Assembly (NCBI RefSeq): GCF_003056335.1
Contig: NZ_PYWA01000004.1
Location: 186,001 to 250,000 of the forward strand
Direction: 5' to 3'
Length of the DNA: 64,000 bases
From: Paracoccus indicus
Lineage (GTDB): Bacteria; Pseudomonadota; Alphaproteobacteria; Rhodobacterales; Rhodobacteraceae
Part shown: piece after piece, positions 43,160-53,334 of the stretch
How positions within the stretch are numbered: the stretch's first letter is position 1
Layout of the letters: each line of letters begins with the position of its first letter
The notes under the pieces: generated by a model
Told to the model about the DNA's origin: nothing
Seen by the model: only the letters and a program-made list of their open reading frames with translations
Databases searched by the model: none
Made by a program: the position numbers and the translations under genes

Positions 43160-44152
43160 TCAGGCCTCGCCCGCCACCTTCAGGACGATCTTGCCGATAT
43201 GGCCGCTGGCCTCCATCCGGCGGTGGGCATCGGCGGCGTCAGTCAGGTCGAACTCGCTGTCGATGGTGACGGCCACCGAACCTGCGGCGATCATCGGCCA
43301 CAGTTTCTTGCGGATCTCGTCGGCGATTTCGGCCTTGGCGACGTCAGACTGGGGCCGCAGGGTCGATCCTGTGACGGTCAGGCGGTTCATCATGATATGG
43401 GCGAAGTTCAGCTCGACCTTGGGCCCTTCAAGGAAGGCGATCATCACCAGCCGCCCGTCCTTGGCCAGGCTGCCGATGTTGCGTGGGATATAGCTGCCGC
43501 CCACCATGTCCAGAATCAGGTCCGCCCCGCCGGCCTCGGCCAGCACCTTGGTGAAATCCTGTTCCTTGTAGTTGATGGCCGTGGCGCCCAGATCGCGGAT
43601 CGCCTGGCACTTGTCGTCGCTGCCTGCCGTGGCAAAGACGCGGGCGCCAAGCGCATGGGCGATCTGGATGGCCATCATGCCGATGCCCGAGGTGCCGCCA
43701 TGCACCAAGAAACGCTCGCCCCCGGTCAGATGGCCGCGCTGGACGACGTTCGACCAGACGGTGAAGGCGGTTTCGGGCAGGCAGGCGCCCTCCTTCATGG
43801 ACAGGCCCTCGGGGATGCGCAGGGCGTGGTCGGCGTGACAGACGGCGTATTCGGAATAGCCGCCACCGGGCAACAGGGCGCAGACCTTTTCACCCTTCTT
43901 CCAGCGGGTGACGCCCGCGCCGATGCCCACGATTTCGCCCGAGGCTTCCAGGCCGGGCAGATCGGATGCCCCCGGCGGCGGCGCATAGGCACCCGCGCGT
44001 TGCAGGCAGTCGGGACGGTTCACGCCGGCATAGGCGATCTTGATCAGGATCTGGTCGTGGCAGGGAACGGGCACGGGGCGCGTCGCCTTGCGCAGCACGT
44101 CGGGTCCGCCGGCCGAGGCGATCTCGATCGCGGTCATCGAATCAGGGAACAT
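43160..44152 (-). CDS. NAD(P)H quinone oxidoreductase (zinc-independent MDR, PIG3-like)
   Basis: A 330-residue medium-chain dehydrogenase/reductase. The start TAIEIASAGGPDVLRKATRPVP, the GVNRPDCLQRAGAY motif and GLEASGEIVGIG are typical of the PIG3 quinone reductase group. The cofactor motif lies in LVHGGTSGIGMMAIQIA. No structural or catalytic zinc ligands are seen. AAGGAGA stands 5 bp before the ATG at 44152. It follows the COQ9 gene by 9 bp, so a link to quinone metabolism is plausible (inference). Confidence 0.9.
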   Translation of the reverse strand: MFPDSMTAIEIASAGGPDVLRKATRPVPVPCHDQILIKIAYAGVNRPDCLQRAGAYAPPPGASDLPGLEASGEIVGIGAGVTRWKKGEKVCALLPGGGYSEYAVCHADHALRIPEGLSMKEGACLPETAFTVWSNVVQRGHLTGGERFLVHGGTSGIGMMAIQIAHALGARVFATAGSDDKCQAIRDLGATAINYKEQDFTKVLAEAGGADLILDMVGGSYIPRNIGSLAKDGRLVMIAFLEGPKVELNFAHIMMNRLTVTGSTLRPQSDVAKAEIADEIRKKLWPMIAAGSVAVTIDSEFDLTDAADAHRRMEASGHIGKIVLKVAGEA

Positions 44153-44161
44153 GGTCTCTCC

Positions 44162-44815
44162 TTAATGGGTCTTGCCGGGCAGCGGTTTCGGGCGGGGTGC
44201 CCGGATCCAGCCGAAGGCCGCCTTGGTCAGACTTTCGGCCCCCGGCAAACTACGCAGACGGGCCTTGATGGTTTCAAAATTCATCACCCCGTCGATGCGG
44301 CGATCGATGAAGGCGCGGGTTTCGGCATGGTCCGGCGAATCGTCGCCCAGCCAGAACAGCACGCTGGCCGAGATCACCGCCGAGAGCGTTGCCCGCTTGG
44401 AATACCAGTTCACGTCGTCGGTCCGGTCGCCCAACCCCGTCCAGATGATATCGGCGGTTTCCCAGACCAAGCGTGCCGCCAGCGCGGCGTTCTGCGGCAG
44501 GGCCAGCGTCGATGCGCCTGCGCGGACCAGTTCCGGGTCGACCAGTTGCAGCCTGCGCCAGACGGCCTGCGCCACGCGGTCGCGAAACCGTCCCTCGGGC
44601 GGCGATTCGACCAGCGATTCCCGCAGTTTGTCATCCGCGCGGCGGTGATAGGCGGCGGCCAGCCCCGCGCCCCCTTGGGGAAAATGCACCCGCACCAGGG
44701 CGGGCGACATGCCGATGTCGCGCGCGCCCGCCAGCAGGGCTGCGTCGTTCATCCCCTCAAAGGGGACATGAATCAGGGCGGCATCAAGAAGGGCTTCGCG
44801 GTCGGTCTGGGTCAT
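44162..44815 (-). CDS. COQ9 family ubiquinone biosynthesis protein
   Basis: A 217-residue all-helical protein of the COQ9 family. The TetR-like N-terminus LLDAALIHVPFEGMNDAALLAGARDIGMSPALVRVHFP is followed by the lipid-binding C-terminal region (YSKRATLSAVISASVLFWLGDDS and ETRAFIDRRIDGVMNFE). COQ9 presents lipid intermediates to the hydroxylase COQ7 in ubiquinone synthesis. The ATG at 44815 (MTQTDREALL) is chosen. It is divergent from rpsU, an order common in alphaproteobacteria, and is followed by the quinone oxidoreductase gene. Confidence 0.9.
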   Translation of the reverse strand: MTQTDREALLDAALIHVPFEGMNDAALLAGARDIGMSPALVRVHFPQGGAGLAAAYHRRADDKLRESLVESPPEGRFRDRVAQAVWRRLQLVDPELVRAGASTLALPQNAALAARLVWETADIIWTGLGDRTDDVNWYSKRATLSAVISASVLFWLGDDSPDHAETRAFIDRRIDGVMNFETIKARLRSLPGAESLTKAAFGWIRAPRPKPLPGKTH

Positions 44816-44907
44816 GGCACACCTATCTGGACAAACGCGCCCACGGCTGTTAGGGGGACGCTTCCTGCAATCTTGCAACTCTAACCTAGGAAGGTGGTGA
44901 CAACCAC

Positions 44908-45114
44908 ATGCAGGTCAATGTTCGCGACAACAACGTCGAGCAAGCGCTCCGCGCCCTGAAGAAGAAACTTCAGCGCGAAGGTGTCTTCCGTGAAATGAAG
45001 CTTCGGCAACATTTCGAGAAGCCGTCGGTCAAGAAAGCCCGTGAAAAGGCCGAGGCCGTCCGCCGTGCCCGCAAGCTGGCCCGTAAAAAGGCACAGCGCG
45101 AAGGCGCACTGTAA
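44908..45114 (+). CDS. rpsU: 30S ribosomal protein S21
   Basis: A 68-residue basic protein starting [20 protein letters not shown] with the S21 core [21 protein letters not shown]. It binds the small ribosomal subunit near the anti-Shine-Dalgarno region. AGGAAGGTGG lies 10 to 15 bp before the ATG. It is a single-gene unit with a perfect terminator 23 bp after its stop. Confidence 0.97.
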   Translation: MQVNVRDNNVEQALRALKKKLQREGVFREMKLRQHFEKPSVKKAREKAEAVRRARKLARKKAQREGAL

Positions 45115-45137
45115 GACGACGCGTTCAGCGTTATCGA

Positions 45138-45170
45138 AAAACCCCCGCGGCACCATGTCGCGGGGGTTTT
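45138..45170. terminator. Strong rho-independent terminator after rpsU
   Basis: AAAACCCCCGCG (45138-45149) pairs perfectly with CGCGGGGGTTTT (45159-45170), loop 9 nt. It sits between the convergent rpsU and alkB genes and has A and T runs on both sides, so it can act in both directions. Confidence 0.92.
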
Positions 45171-45179
45171 GCTTTGCGA

Positions 45180-46319
45180 TCACAGCGCATTGCGGGGCAT
45201 CGGCAGCGTGCCGCGGTTGTAATCGGTCCAATCAGTGATCTCGGGGTAGAATTGCTTGCGCCAGGCACGCACGCGCGGATTCATCCTGCGACGCCACATC
45301 GGCGGCACCATCGCGATGAAGGTCATCGTCGGATAGCCGCGCGGCAGTTGCGGGGCCTGATCCGTGCCATAGGTCTGCAGCAGCGGAAAACGGCGGTCGG
45401 GCTTGTAGTGGTGGTCGGAATGGCGCTGCAGGTTGATCAGCAGCCAGTTCGAGGCCTTGTGACTGGCATTCCAGCTGTGCCTCGGCAGGATATGTTCATA
45501 GCGCCCATCGCCCAGATGCTTGCGCGACAGGCCGTAGTGTTCGACGTAATTCGTCAGCTCCAACTGCCAGACGGCGATGAAGGCCTGAAAGGCGAACAGC
45601 CCCAGCCCAGCCCATCCGCCAAGGATCAGCGCCAGTGCCAGCATCCCCAGCTGCAGCGCCGCATAGCGCCAGAAGGGGTTGCGCCGGTCCCACGGGCTGC
45701 GCCTGGCCCGGGCCAGCATGCGGGTTTCGGCGCGCCATGCGCTGCGCGGTCCATCGGCCAGAACGCGGATGAAGAAGCGATAGAAACCCTCGTTATAGCG
45801 GGCCGAGACCGCATCGCGCGGGGTCGAGACCCATGAATGGTGCACCAGCAGATGTTCGGTCCGGAAATGCGAATAAAGCACGCTGGCCAGCAGCAGATCA
45901 CCCAGCCAGCGTTCCAGCGCGGTCTTCTGGTGCAGCAGCTCGTGGGCATAGACGATGCCGATGCTGCCCGACAGCACGCCGATGCCGAAGAACAGGCCCA
46001 GCTGTTCCCAGCCCGACAGGTGGCCCGTCGCCCGGACATACCAGATCGACCCGAAGATCGCCGCGAATTGCAGCGGGAACCAGATGATGGTGATGGCGCG
46101 ATGCCAGAACAGCCGCGCGGTTTCGGTCTGCGGATCGGGGTTTTCGTCGTTCGTCCCCAGGATGCCGTCCAGCACCGTCGTCAAATACCAGGCATAGAGC
46201 GGCAGCAGCGCCCACCACATACCACCCTTGATGGCCGCAAGGGCCACCAGCGGGATCATCAGTGCCGACATCCAGAAGGGCGCGGCAGAGGGAAGGCTTC
46301 GGTTGGGTGAATCGCTCAT
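45180..46319 (-). CDS. alkB: Alkane 1-monooxygenase (AlkB-type membrane di-iron hydroxylase)
   Basis: A 379-residue membrane protein of normal AlkB length with the full set of His boxes: YAHELLHQKT, FRTEHLLVHHSW and LQRHSDHHYKP, plus the AlkB signature NYVEHYGLSR. About six hydrophobic helices precede and separate them. It hydroxylates terminal methyl groups of medium-chain alkanes using O2 and electrons from rubredoxin. No rubredoxin or rubredoxin reductase gene is in the window, so the redox partner must be encoded elsewhere. It lies 10 bp after mutY on the same strand. Confidence 0.9.
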   Translation of the reverse strand: MSDSPNRSLPSAAPFWMSALMIPLVALAAIKGGMWWALLPLYAWYLTTVLDGILGTNDENPDPQTETARLFWHRAITIIWFPLQFAAIFGSIWYVRATGHLSGWEQLGLFFGIGVLSGSIGIVYAHELLHQKTALERWLGDLLLASVLYSHFRTEHLLVHHSWVSTPRDAVSARYNEGFYRFFIRVLADGPRSAWRAETRMLARARRSPWDRRNPFWRYAALQLGMLALALILGGWAGLGLFAFQAFIAVWQLELTNYVEHYGLSRKHLGDGRYEHILPRHSWNASHKASNWLLINLQRHSDHHYKPDRRFPLLQTYGTDQAPQLPRGYPTMTFIAMVPPMWRRRMNPRVRAWRKQFYPEITDWTDYNRGTLPMPRNAL

Positions 46320-46329
46320 GCCCGCGATG

Positions 46330-47355
46330 CTACGCGGCGATCTTGCTTTGCGCCATATCCCAGACCTTGCGCATCAGCCCCGGAAGGGCATCGCGGTCGA
46401 TCTGTCGCAGGGGGATCAGCTGGCCCCGTTCGGGATTGCCGGTAAGATCGCCGATCATCACCGTCAGGGTCAGGCTGAAATGGGTGAAGACATGGCGCAC
46501 CTCGCCGATAGGACGCCAATCCGCCGGACCGGGGGGCGGCAGGTCGCGCCCGTCCCACCCGGCCGAGGGGAACGCCGTCGTCCCCCCCAGCAGCCCCTTG
46601 GCGGGGCGTTCCTCCAGCAGGATGCGGTCGCCGCTGCGGGCGATCCAGGCGATGCCTGTGCGTTCGGGCTTGGGGGCCTTGGGGGTCTTGGCGGGCAGCT
46701 CGGCGGCGATGCCTTGGGCGCGGGCGTCGCAGGATGCGCTCAGCGGACAGATGACGCAGGCGGGCTTGCGCGGGGTGCAGATCGTCGCGCCCAGATCCAT
46801 CATCGCTTGCGCGTAATCGCCGGGGCGGGTCTGCGGCGTCAGCGTTTCCGCCAGCGCCGTCAGTTCCGGCTTGGCCCGGGGCAGCGGCGTGCGGACCGCG
46901 AACAGGCGCGAGACCACGCGTTCGACGTTGCCGTCCACCACGGTTTCGGGCAGGTCGAAGGCGATCGCCGCCACCGCTGCCGAGGTATAGGCCCCCACCC
47001 CCGGCAATTCACGCAACCCATCGCGCGTGTCGGGAAAACCGCCGCGTTCGGACACCGCCCGCGCGCAGGCCAGCAGGTTGCGGGCGCGGGCGTAATAGCC
47101 AAGCCCCGCCCATTCGCCCATCACCTGCGCGTCGGGGGCGGCGGCAAGGTCATGGACCGTAGGCCAGATCCTTGTAAATCTAAGGAAGTACTCCTTGACG
47201 GCAGCCACGGTCGTCTGCTGCAACATCACCTCGGACAACCAGACGCGATAAGGGTCGGCAGGCGCACCGCCCGGCGGCACGCGCCACGGCAGGACGCGGG
47301 CGTGGCGGTCGTACCAGTCAAGCAGAGTTTCTGCGATCACCTTGCTGTCACGCAA
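46330..47355 (-). CDS. mutY: A/G-specific adenine glycosylase MutY
   Basis: A 341-residue DNA repair enzyme. LPWRVPPGG opens the domain, the helix-hairpin-helix lies in LRELPGVGAYTSAAVAAIAF with the catalytic Asp after it (VVDGNVERV), and the [4Fe-4S] ligands are CTPRKPACVICPLSASC (spacing 6-2-5). A NUDIX-like C-terminal domain recognises 8-oxoG. It removes adenine mispaired with 8-oxoguanine. The start is a TTG at 47355 with GAGG 8 bp upstream; a GTG at 47340 is the alternative. Confidence 0.93.
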   Translation of the reverse strand: MRDSKVIAETLLDWYDRHARVLPWRVPPGGAPADPYRVWLSEVMLQQTTVAAVKEYFLRFTRIWPTVHDLAAAPDAQVMGEWAGLGYYARARNLLACARAVSERGGFPDTRDGLRELPGVGAYTSAAVAAIAFDLPETVVDGNVERVVSRLFAVRTPLPRAKPELTALAETLTPQTRPGDYAQAMMDLGATICTPRKPACVICPLSASCDARAQGIAAELPAKTPKAPKPERTGIAWIARSGDRILLEERPAKGLLGGTTAFPSAGWDGRDLPPPGPADWRPIGEVRHVFTHFSLTLTVMIGDLTGNPERGQLIPLRQIDRDALPGLMRKVWDMAQSKIAA

Positions 47356-47440
47356 TTATGTGGCCTCGTGTGAATGGGTGCGCTTTCATCCTTGCCGATG
47401 GCTGGCTAAGACTATGGGCGTGATAACAGATCATGGAACG

Positions 47441-47974
47441 ATGGCACAGGCACCCGGATCCACATATTCCAAGACCCGTCGTCGCAGCCGCGGCTTCCAG
47501 GCGGCGTCATCGCTGCTGGCGACGCGCGTGCAGAAAGCGGCCGAGGGTCGCGGTTTTGCCGTCGCCCGCCTGCTGACCCATTGGCCCGAGATCGCCGGCC
47601 CCCAACTGGCCGCCGCCACCCGCCCCGTCAAGATCAGCCACAGCCGTGGCGCCTTCGGGGCGACGCTGACCCTGCTGACCACCGGCCCGATGGCCCCAAT
47701 GGTGGAAATGCAGCTGCCGATGCTGCGCGACAAGGTGAACGCCTGCTATGGCTATAACGCCGTCCAGCGGATCACCCTGACCCAGACCGCCGCCAGCGGC
47801 TTTGCCGAGGGCCGCGCCAGTTTCACCCATGCGCCGAAGACCGCCAAGGCCCCCGATCCCGAACGGGTCGAACAGGCCGAACGCGTCGGCGCGCAGTTCA
47901 CCGACCCGACATTGGCGCAGGCCATGGCCACGCTGGCCCTGAACGTCGCCCAAAGGCAATCACGCAAGACCTGA
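47441..47974 (+). CDS. DUF721 domain-containing protein (DciA-like)
   Basis: A 177-residue protein whose N-terminal half matches DUF721: GRGFAVARLLTHWPEIAGPQLAAATRPVKI, then a core ending in NACYGYNAVQRITLTQT, and a Pro/Ala-rich tail. DUF721 proteins include DciA, which loads the replicative helicase DnaB; the alphaproteobacterial members are less studied. The ATG at 47441 (MAQAPGSTYSKTRRRSRGFQ) is chosen; an ATG at 47414 is possible. It precedes the dsbA-like gene by 16 bp. Confidence 0.85.
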   Translation: MAQAPGSTYSKTRRRSRGFQAASSLLATRVQKAAEGRGFAVARLLTHWPEIAGPQLAAATRPVKISHSRGAFGATLTLLTTGPMAPMVEMQLPMLRDKVNACYGYNAVQRITLTQTAASGFAEGRASFTHAPKTAKAPDPERVEQAERVGAQFTDPTLAQAMATLALNVAQRQSRKT

Positions 47975-47990
47975 CCCGAAAGGACTTCCC

Positions 47991-48620
47991 ATGTTTCTCC
48001 GCTCTGCTGCGACTGTATTCGCCTTGGCCTTCGCCGCCCCGGTGATGGCACAGGACGCCCCGGCCGAAGCGCCCCAGACCTTGCCGGACCTGCCCCTGGG
48101 CGCCGAGGATGCGCCGCTGACCATCGTGGAATACGCCAGCTTCACCTGCGGGCATTGCGCGAACTTCCACACGGACGTCTTTCCGCAGCTGAAGTCGGAA
48201 TACATCGACACCGGCAAGGTGAAATTCGTCCAGCGCGACATCTACTTCGACCAGCCCGGCCTCTGGGCAGGCATCATGGCCCGCTGCGGCGAGGGTGAGA
48301 AATTCTATCCCGTCGCCGGCATGCTGTTCGACGAACAGCAGAAGTGGCTCTCGGGCGGTTCGGGCGATGAAGTCGCCGCGAACCTGCGCAAGATCGGCCT
48401 GAAGGCCGGGATGACCGACGACCAGATGACCGCCTGCTGGGATGACACCGCCAAGGTGGAACAGCTGATCGCGACCTTCCAGGAAAACGCCAAGGCCGAC
48501 GACATCCAGGCGACCCCGACCTTCATCATCGGCGGTGAAACCGTGCCGAACCAGTCGTGGGACAGCATGAAGGAGATCATCGACGACAAGCTGGCCGAAG
48601 CCGAAGCCGCCCAGCAGTGA
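47991..48620 (+). CDS. DsbA family periplasmic thiol-disulfide oxidoreductase
   Basis: A 209-residue exported thioredoxin-fold protein: signal peptide cleaved near AAPVMA-QD, active-site Cys53-Gly-His-Cys56 in YASFTCGHCANFH, and the cis-Pro loop in DIQATPTFIIGG. It introduces or moves disulfide bonds in periplasmic proteins. AAGGA lies 8 bp before the ATG. Its TGA overlaps the GTG start of the CoA-transferase gene (GTGA). Confidence 0.92.
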   Translation: MFLRSAATVFALAFAAPVMAQDAPAEAPQTLPDLPLGAEDAPLTIVEYASFTCGHCANFHTDVFPQLKSEYIDTGKVKFVQRDIYFDQPGLWAGIMARCGEGEKFYPVAGMLFDEQQKWLSGGSGDEVAANLRKIGLKAGMTDDQMTACWDDTAKVEQLIATFQENAKADDIQATPTFIIGGETVPNQSWDSMKEIIDDKLAEAEAAQQ

Positions 48621-49753
48621 CGACTCCGCTGGCCGGCCTGAAGGTCGTCGAGCTTGCGCGCATCCTGGCCGGCCCCTGGGCCGGTCAGATCCTGTCGGAC
48701 CTGGGTGCGCAGGTCATCAAGGTCGAATCCCCCCAAGGCGACGACACGCGCCGTTGGGGGCCGCCCTTCATCGACCATCAGGGCGACCGCAGTGCCGCCT
48801 ATTTCCACGCCGCCAATCGCGGCAAGCAATCGGTGATTGCCGACTTCACCACGCCCGAGGGCCAGCAAAAGGTCCGCGATCTGGTCGCGGACGCCGATAT
48901 CGTCATCGAGAACTTCAAGGTCGGCGGTCTGGCGAAATACGGTCTGGATCACGCCAGCCTGTCGGCGCTGAACCCGCGGCTGATCTATTGCAGCGTGACG
49001 GGCTTCGGTCAGACCGGTCCCTATGCCCATCGCGCGGGCTATGATTTCATCATCCAAGGCATGTCCGGCATGATGAGCGTGACGGGCGATCCTACGGGCC
49101 AGCCGCAGAAGGTCGGCGTCGCGGTCACGGACATCTTCACCGGAGTCTATGCCGCCGTGGGCATCCTCGCCGCCCTGAACCAGCGCCAGCGGACCGGGCG
49201 CGGCCAGCATATCGACATGGCGCTGCTGGATGTGGCGACCTCGGTCATGGCGAACCAGGCGATGAACTATCTGGCGACCGGCGAGGTGCCGACCCGCATG
49301 GGCAACGCGCATCCGAACCTGGTGCCCTATGCCGTCTTCGATTGCGCGGACGGCTGGATCATCATCGCCACGGGCAACGACGCCCAGTATCGCAGGCTCT
49401 GCGCCGTGCTGGGACTGCCTGCGCTGGCCGATGCCCCGGCCTATGCCACCAACGCCGACCGCATCGCGAACCGGCAAGCGCTGAGCGACCTGCTGTCATC
49501 GGTCACCGTCACCTGGCCCCGCGACCGCCTGCTGGCCGCGCTGGAGGATCAGGGCATTCCCGCAGGCCCCATCAACGACATGGCCGACGTCTTCGCCGAT
49601 CCGCAGGTGATCGCCCGCCAAATGCGCATCGACCCCGAGGGCGTGCCCGGAGTGCGCCTGCCCATTCGCTTTTCGGATGCCGAACTGGCGACCGACAAGT
49701 CATCGCCGGGGCTTGGGCGGGACGACCCGGACCCTATTCGTCAGGATTATTGA
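48617..49753 (+). CDS. CaiB/BaiF family CoA-transferase
   Basis: A 378-residue class III CoA-transferase. [20 protein letters not shown] and [11 protein letters not shown] are the family N-terminus, and the catalytic Asp lies in [27 protein letters not shown] and [17 protein letters not shown] are also typical. Such enzymes move CoA between carboxylic acids; this subgroup includes succinyl-CoA-dependent ones, but the substrate is unknown. The GTG start at 48617 overlaps the dsbA stop, an unusual pairing of unrelated functions. Confidence 0.9.
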   Translation: MTTPLAGLKVVELARILAGPWAGQILSDLGAQVIKVESPQGDDTRRWGPPFIDHQGDRSAAYFHAANRGKQSVIADFTTPEGQQKVRDLVADADIVIENFKVGGLAKYGLDHASLSALNPRLIYCSVTGFGQTGPYAHRAGYDFIIQGMSGMMSVTGDPTGQPQKVGVAVTDIFTGVYAAVGILAALNQRQRTGRGQHIDMALLDVATSVMANQAMNYLATGEVPTRMGNAHPNLVPYAVFDCADGWIIIATGNDAQYRRLCAVLGLPALADAPAYATNADRIANRQALSDLLSSVTVTWPRDRLLAALEDQGIPAGPINDMADVFADPQVIARQMRIDPEGVPGVRLPIRFSDAELATDKSSPGLGRDDPDPIRQDY

Positions 49754-49824
49754 TTTTCACGCCGTCTGATTCCACTCTGCGCATGCGGCGTCATGTCGCG
49801 ACAAACAGTCAGGGACAGGACAGC

Positions 49825-50259
49825 ATGTTTCAGGAATTCAAGGCCTTCATCGCTCGCGGCAACGTGGTCGAACTGGCAGTCGGCATCATCATCGGCGCGG
49901 CCTTCACCGCCATCGTCAATTCGGTCGTCGTCGATCTGATCAACCCCATCATCGGTCTGCTGACCGGCGGCGTCGATTTCACCGACAAGTATTTCGTGCT
50001 GTCGGGCAATGTGCCGGATGGCGCCAGCCTGGAAGTCGCGCGTGAATCCGGCGCGGCGATCTTTGCCTACGGCTCTTTCGTCATGGCCGTCATCAACTTC
50101 CTGATCATCGCATGGGTCGTCTTCCTGATCGTGCGCATGGTCAACCGCGTTCAGGCGCAGGTCGCACGCCCCGAACCCGCCGCCGAGGAAGCGCCCGCTG
50201 GCCCCAGCCAGGAAGAGCTTCTGGCCCAGATCCGCGATCTGCTGGCCGCACGCGCCTGA
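49825..50259 (+). CDS. mscL: Large-conductance mechanosensitive channel MscL
   Basis: A 144-residue protein with the MscL amphipathic start ([20 protein letters not shown]), the pore helix [19 protein letters not shown] and a second helix [22 protein letters not shown]-terminal helical bundle ends [14 protein letters not shown]. It opens under membrane tension to release solutes during osmotic downshock. GGACAGGA precedes the ATG. It is 71 bp after the CoA-transferase gene and is followed by a hairpin. Confidence 0.96.
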   Translation: MFQEFKAFIARGNVVELAVGIIIGAAFTAIVNSVVVDLINPIIGLLTGGVDFTDKYFVLSGNVPDGASLEVARESGAAIFAYGSFVMAVINFLIIAWVVFLIVRMVNRVQAQVARPEPAAEEAPAGPSQEELLAQIRDLLAARA

Positions 50260-50277
50260 TCCGGATGCCGACGAACG

Positions 50278-50305
50278 ACGGGCCGCGACTTGCGCCGCGG
50301 CCCGT
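50278..50305. terminator. Hairpin between mscL and ald
   Basis: ACGGGCCGCG (50278-50287) pairs perfectly with CGCGGCCCGT (50296-50305), loop 8 nt, between two convergent genes. There is no T-run on either side, so it may stabilise 3' ends as much as terminate. Confidence 0.6.
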
Positions 50306-50309
50306 TACG

Positions 50310-51428
50310 TCACAGGTCCAGCAGGCTTTCGGGCGTGATCGCCTGCAGCCCAAGCGCCTGCCCCACAGGAACCGAGGTCAGCTGGCCCTCATGCGTGGAC
50401 AGCCCCGCCCGCAGGTGCGGATCATCGGTGACCGCCTGCCGCCAGCCTTTCTCGGCCAAGGCCATAAGATGCGGCATGGTGGCATTGCCCAAGGCCTGCG
50501 TCGCGGTCCGCGCCACGGCGCCCGGCATGTTCGCCACGCAGTAATGGACGATGCCGTCGACCTCGTAGATCGGGTCCTGATGGGTGGTCGCGCGCGAGGT
50601 CTCGAAACAGCCACCTTGGTCGATGGCCACATCGACCAGCACCGATCCCTGCGGCATCAGCGACAGCTGCGACCGGCTGACCAGCTTGGGGGCCGCGGCA
50701 CCGGGGATCAGCACGGCACCGATGACCATGTCGGCGGTGGTGATGGCGGCCTCGGTCGCGGCGGCGCTGGCGAATTGCGTGGTCAGCTTGCCCATGAAGA
50801 CATCGTCCAGATAGGACAGCCGCGGAACCGAGCGATCCATCACCGTCACATTCGCCCCCATGCCGACGGCCACACGCGCCGCCGCCGCGCCAACGACGCC
50901 GCCGCCGATGATGACGACATTCGCGGGACGCACACCGGGCACACCGCCCATCAGCACGCCGCGCCCGCCATTTGCTTTCTGCAAGGCCCATGACCCGACC
51001 TGCGGGGCCAGACGGCCCGCGACCTCGGACATGGGGGCCAGCAGGGGCAGCCCGCCGCGCGCATCGGTGACGGTTTCATAGGCGATGGCGGTCACGCCGC
51101 TGTCCAGCAGGTCGCGGGTCTGGTCAGCATCGGGCGCCAGATGCAGATAGGTGAACAGGATCTGGCCCTTGCGCAGCATCTTGCGTTCGACGGCCTGAGG
51201 CTCCTTGACCTTGACGATCATCTCGGCCGCGTCGAAGACCGTCTGCGCATCGTCCACGATCTCGGCACCGGCATTCTGGTAATCCTCATCGGTGAAACCC
51301 GCGCCGAGGCCCGCACCGCTCTGGACCAGCACCTGATGGCCGCGGCCCACGGCCTCGGTCGCGGCGGCGGGGGTCAGGCCGACGCGGAACTCCTGCGGCT
51401 TGATTTCCTTGGGGCATCCGATCTTCAT
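50310..51428 (-). CDS. ald: Alanine dehydrogenase
   Basis: A 372-residue enzyme starting MKIGCPKEIKPQEFRVGLTP. KVKEPQAVE and YLHLAPD hold substrate-binding Lys and catalytic His, and the NAD-binding glycine motif is IIGGGVVGAAAARVAVGMGANV. It interconverts L-alanine with pyruvate and ammonia. GGGAGGAG stands 6 bp before the ATG at 51428. It is divergent from an Lrp/AsnC gene, the common arrangement in which the regulator controls ald in response to alanine. Confidence 0.95.
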   Translation of the reverse strand: MKIGCPKEIKPQEFRVGLTPAAATEAVGRGHQVLVQSGAGLGAGFTDEDYQNAGAEIVDDAQTVFDAAEMIVKVKEPQAVERKMLRKGQILFTYLHLAPDADQTRDLLDSGVTAIAYETVTDARGGLPLLAPMSEVAGRLAPQVGSWALQKANGGRGVLMGGVPGVRPANVVIIGGGVVGAAAARVAVGMGANVTVMDRSVPRLSYLDDVFMGKLTTQFASAAATEAAITTADMVIGAVLIPGAAAPKLVSRSQLSLMPQGSVLVDVAIDQGGCFETSRATTHQDPIYEVDGIVHYCVANMPGAVARTATQALGNATMPHLMALAEKGWRQAVTDDPHLRAGLSTHEGQLTSVPVGQALGLQAITPESLLDL

Positions 51429-51450
51429 GGCTCTCCTCCCAGAGTTCTTG

Positions 51451-51542
51451 ATGATGCCATCATGCGCGCGATCCATCGCAAGGTGCTGCGAAGATATTGG
51501 GCACCAGGTGGCGTCGGGCGAAGAATAGTCTGGCAAATTGCC
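51451..51542. promoter_or_regulatory. Intergenic palindromes between ald and its divergent Lrp-type regulator
   Basis: Within the 137-bp gap lie three short odd-centred inverted repeats: ATGATG-C-CATCAT (51451-51463), CACC-A-GGTG near 51502-51510, and GGCAA-A-TTGCC (51532-51542). Lrp-type octamers bind several spaced weak palindromes, so these are candidate operators for ald control and autoregulation. Their function is inferred from position and symmetry only. Confidence 0.45.
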
Positions 51543-51565
51543 CCGCCATCGAAGAACCTGCGTTT

Positions 51566-52027
51566 ATGGCCGAACTTGACGCAATAGACCGACGCATTCT
51601 TGCCCTTCTGCAGACCGAGGGACGAATCAGCAATGCCGAACTGGCCCTGCGGGTCCATCTGTCGCCATCCGCCTGTCACAGGCGCGTGCAGCGCCTTGAG
51701 GAGGCGGGCGTCATCTCGGGCTATGTCGCGCTGCTGGATGCCCGCGCCCTGCGACGGCAGACCACGGTCTTCGTGGAAATCACCCTGTCGGGTCAGGCGG
51801 ATGAGGTGTTGGACGCCTTCGAAAAGGGCGTGCGTGCCATTCCCGACGTGCTGGAATGTCATCTGATGGCGGGCACGGCCGATTACCTGCTGAAGATCGT
51901 GGTCGAGGATACCGACGATTTCGCCCGCATCCACCGCCAGCACCTGTCGCGCCTGCCGGGCGTGGCGCAGATGCATTCCAGCTTTGCCCTGCGGACCGTC
52001 TTCCGCACCACCGCCATCCCGGTGTGA
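51566..52027 (+). CDS. Lrp/AsnC family transcriptional regulator
   Basis: A 153-residue protein. The N-terminal helix-turn-helix (LDAIDRRILALLQTEGRISNAEL, LSPSACHRRVQRLEEAGVISGY) is followed by the RAM ligand-binding domain (VFVEITLSGQADEVLDAF and CHLMAGTADYLLKIVV). Its divergent position next to ald points to an alanine-responsive activator of ald (AldR/LrpA type; inference). The ATG at 51566 (MAELDAIDRR) is chosen as the family start. Confidence 0.93.
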   Translation: MAELDAIDRRILALLQTEGRISNAELALRVHLSPSACHRRVQRLEEAGVISGYVALLDARALRRQTTVFVEITLSGQADEVLDAFEKGVRAIPDVLECHLMAGTADYLLKIVVEDTDDFARIHRQHLSRLPGVAQMHSSFALRTVFRTTAIPV

Positions 52028-52030
52028 AAG

Positions 52031-52056
52031 GACCCGCCATCCGGGGATGACGGGTC
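52031..52056. terminator. Hairpin between convergent lrp and ccrM
   Basis: GACCCGCCATC (52031-52041) pairs with GATGACGGGTC (52046-52056) with one C/A mismatch around a CGGG tetraloop, four bases after the lrp stop. No T-run is present. It is a candidate terminator for the regulator gene. Confidence 0.5.
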
Positions 52057-52110
52057 AAGTTGGCCCCGCCGGTATGGCAGAAGCGAGGCATGGCGAATGG
52101 GAATTCCGGC

Positions 52111-53332
<1,222 letters not shown>

Positions 53333-53334
<2 letters not shown>

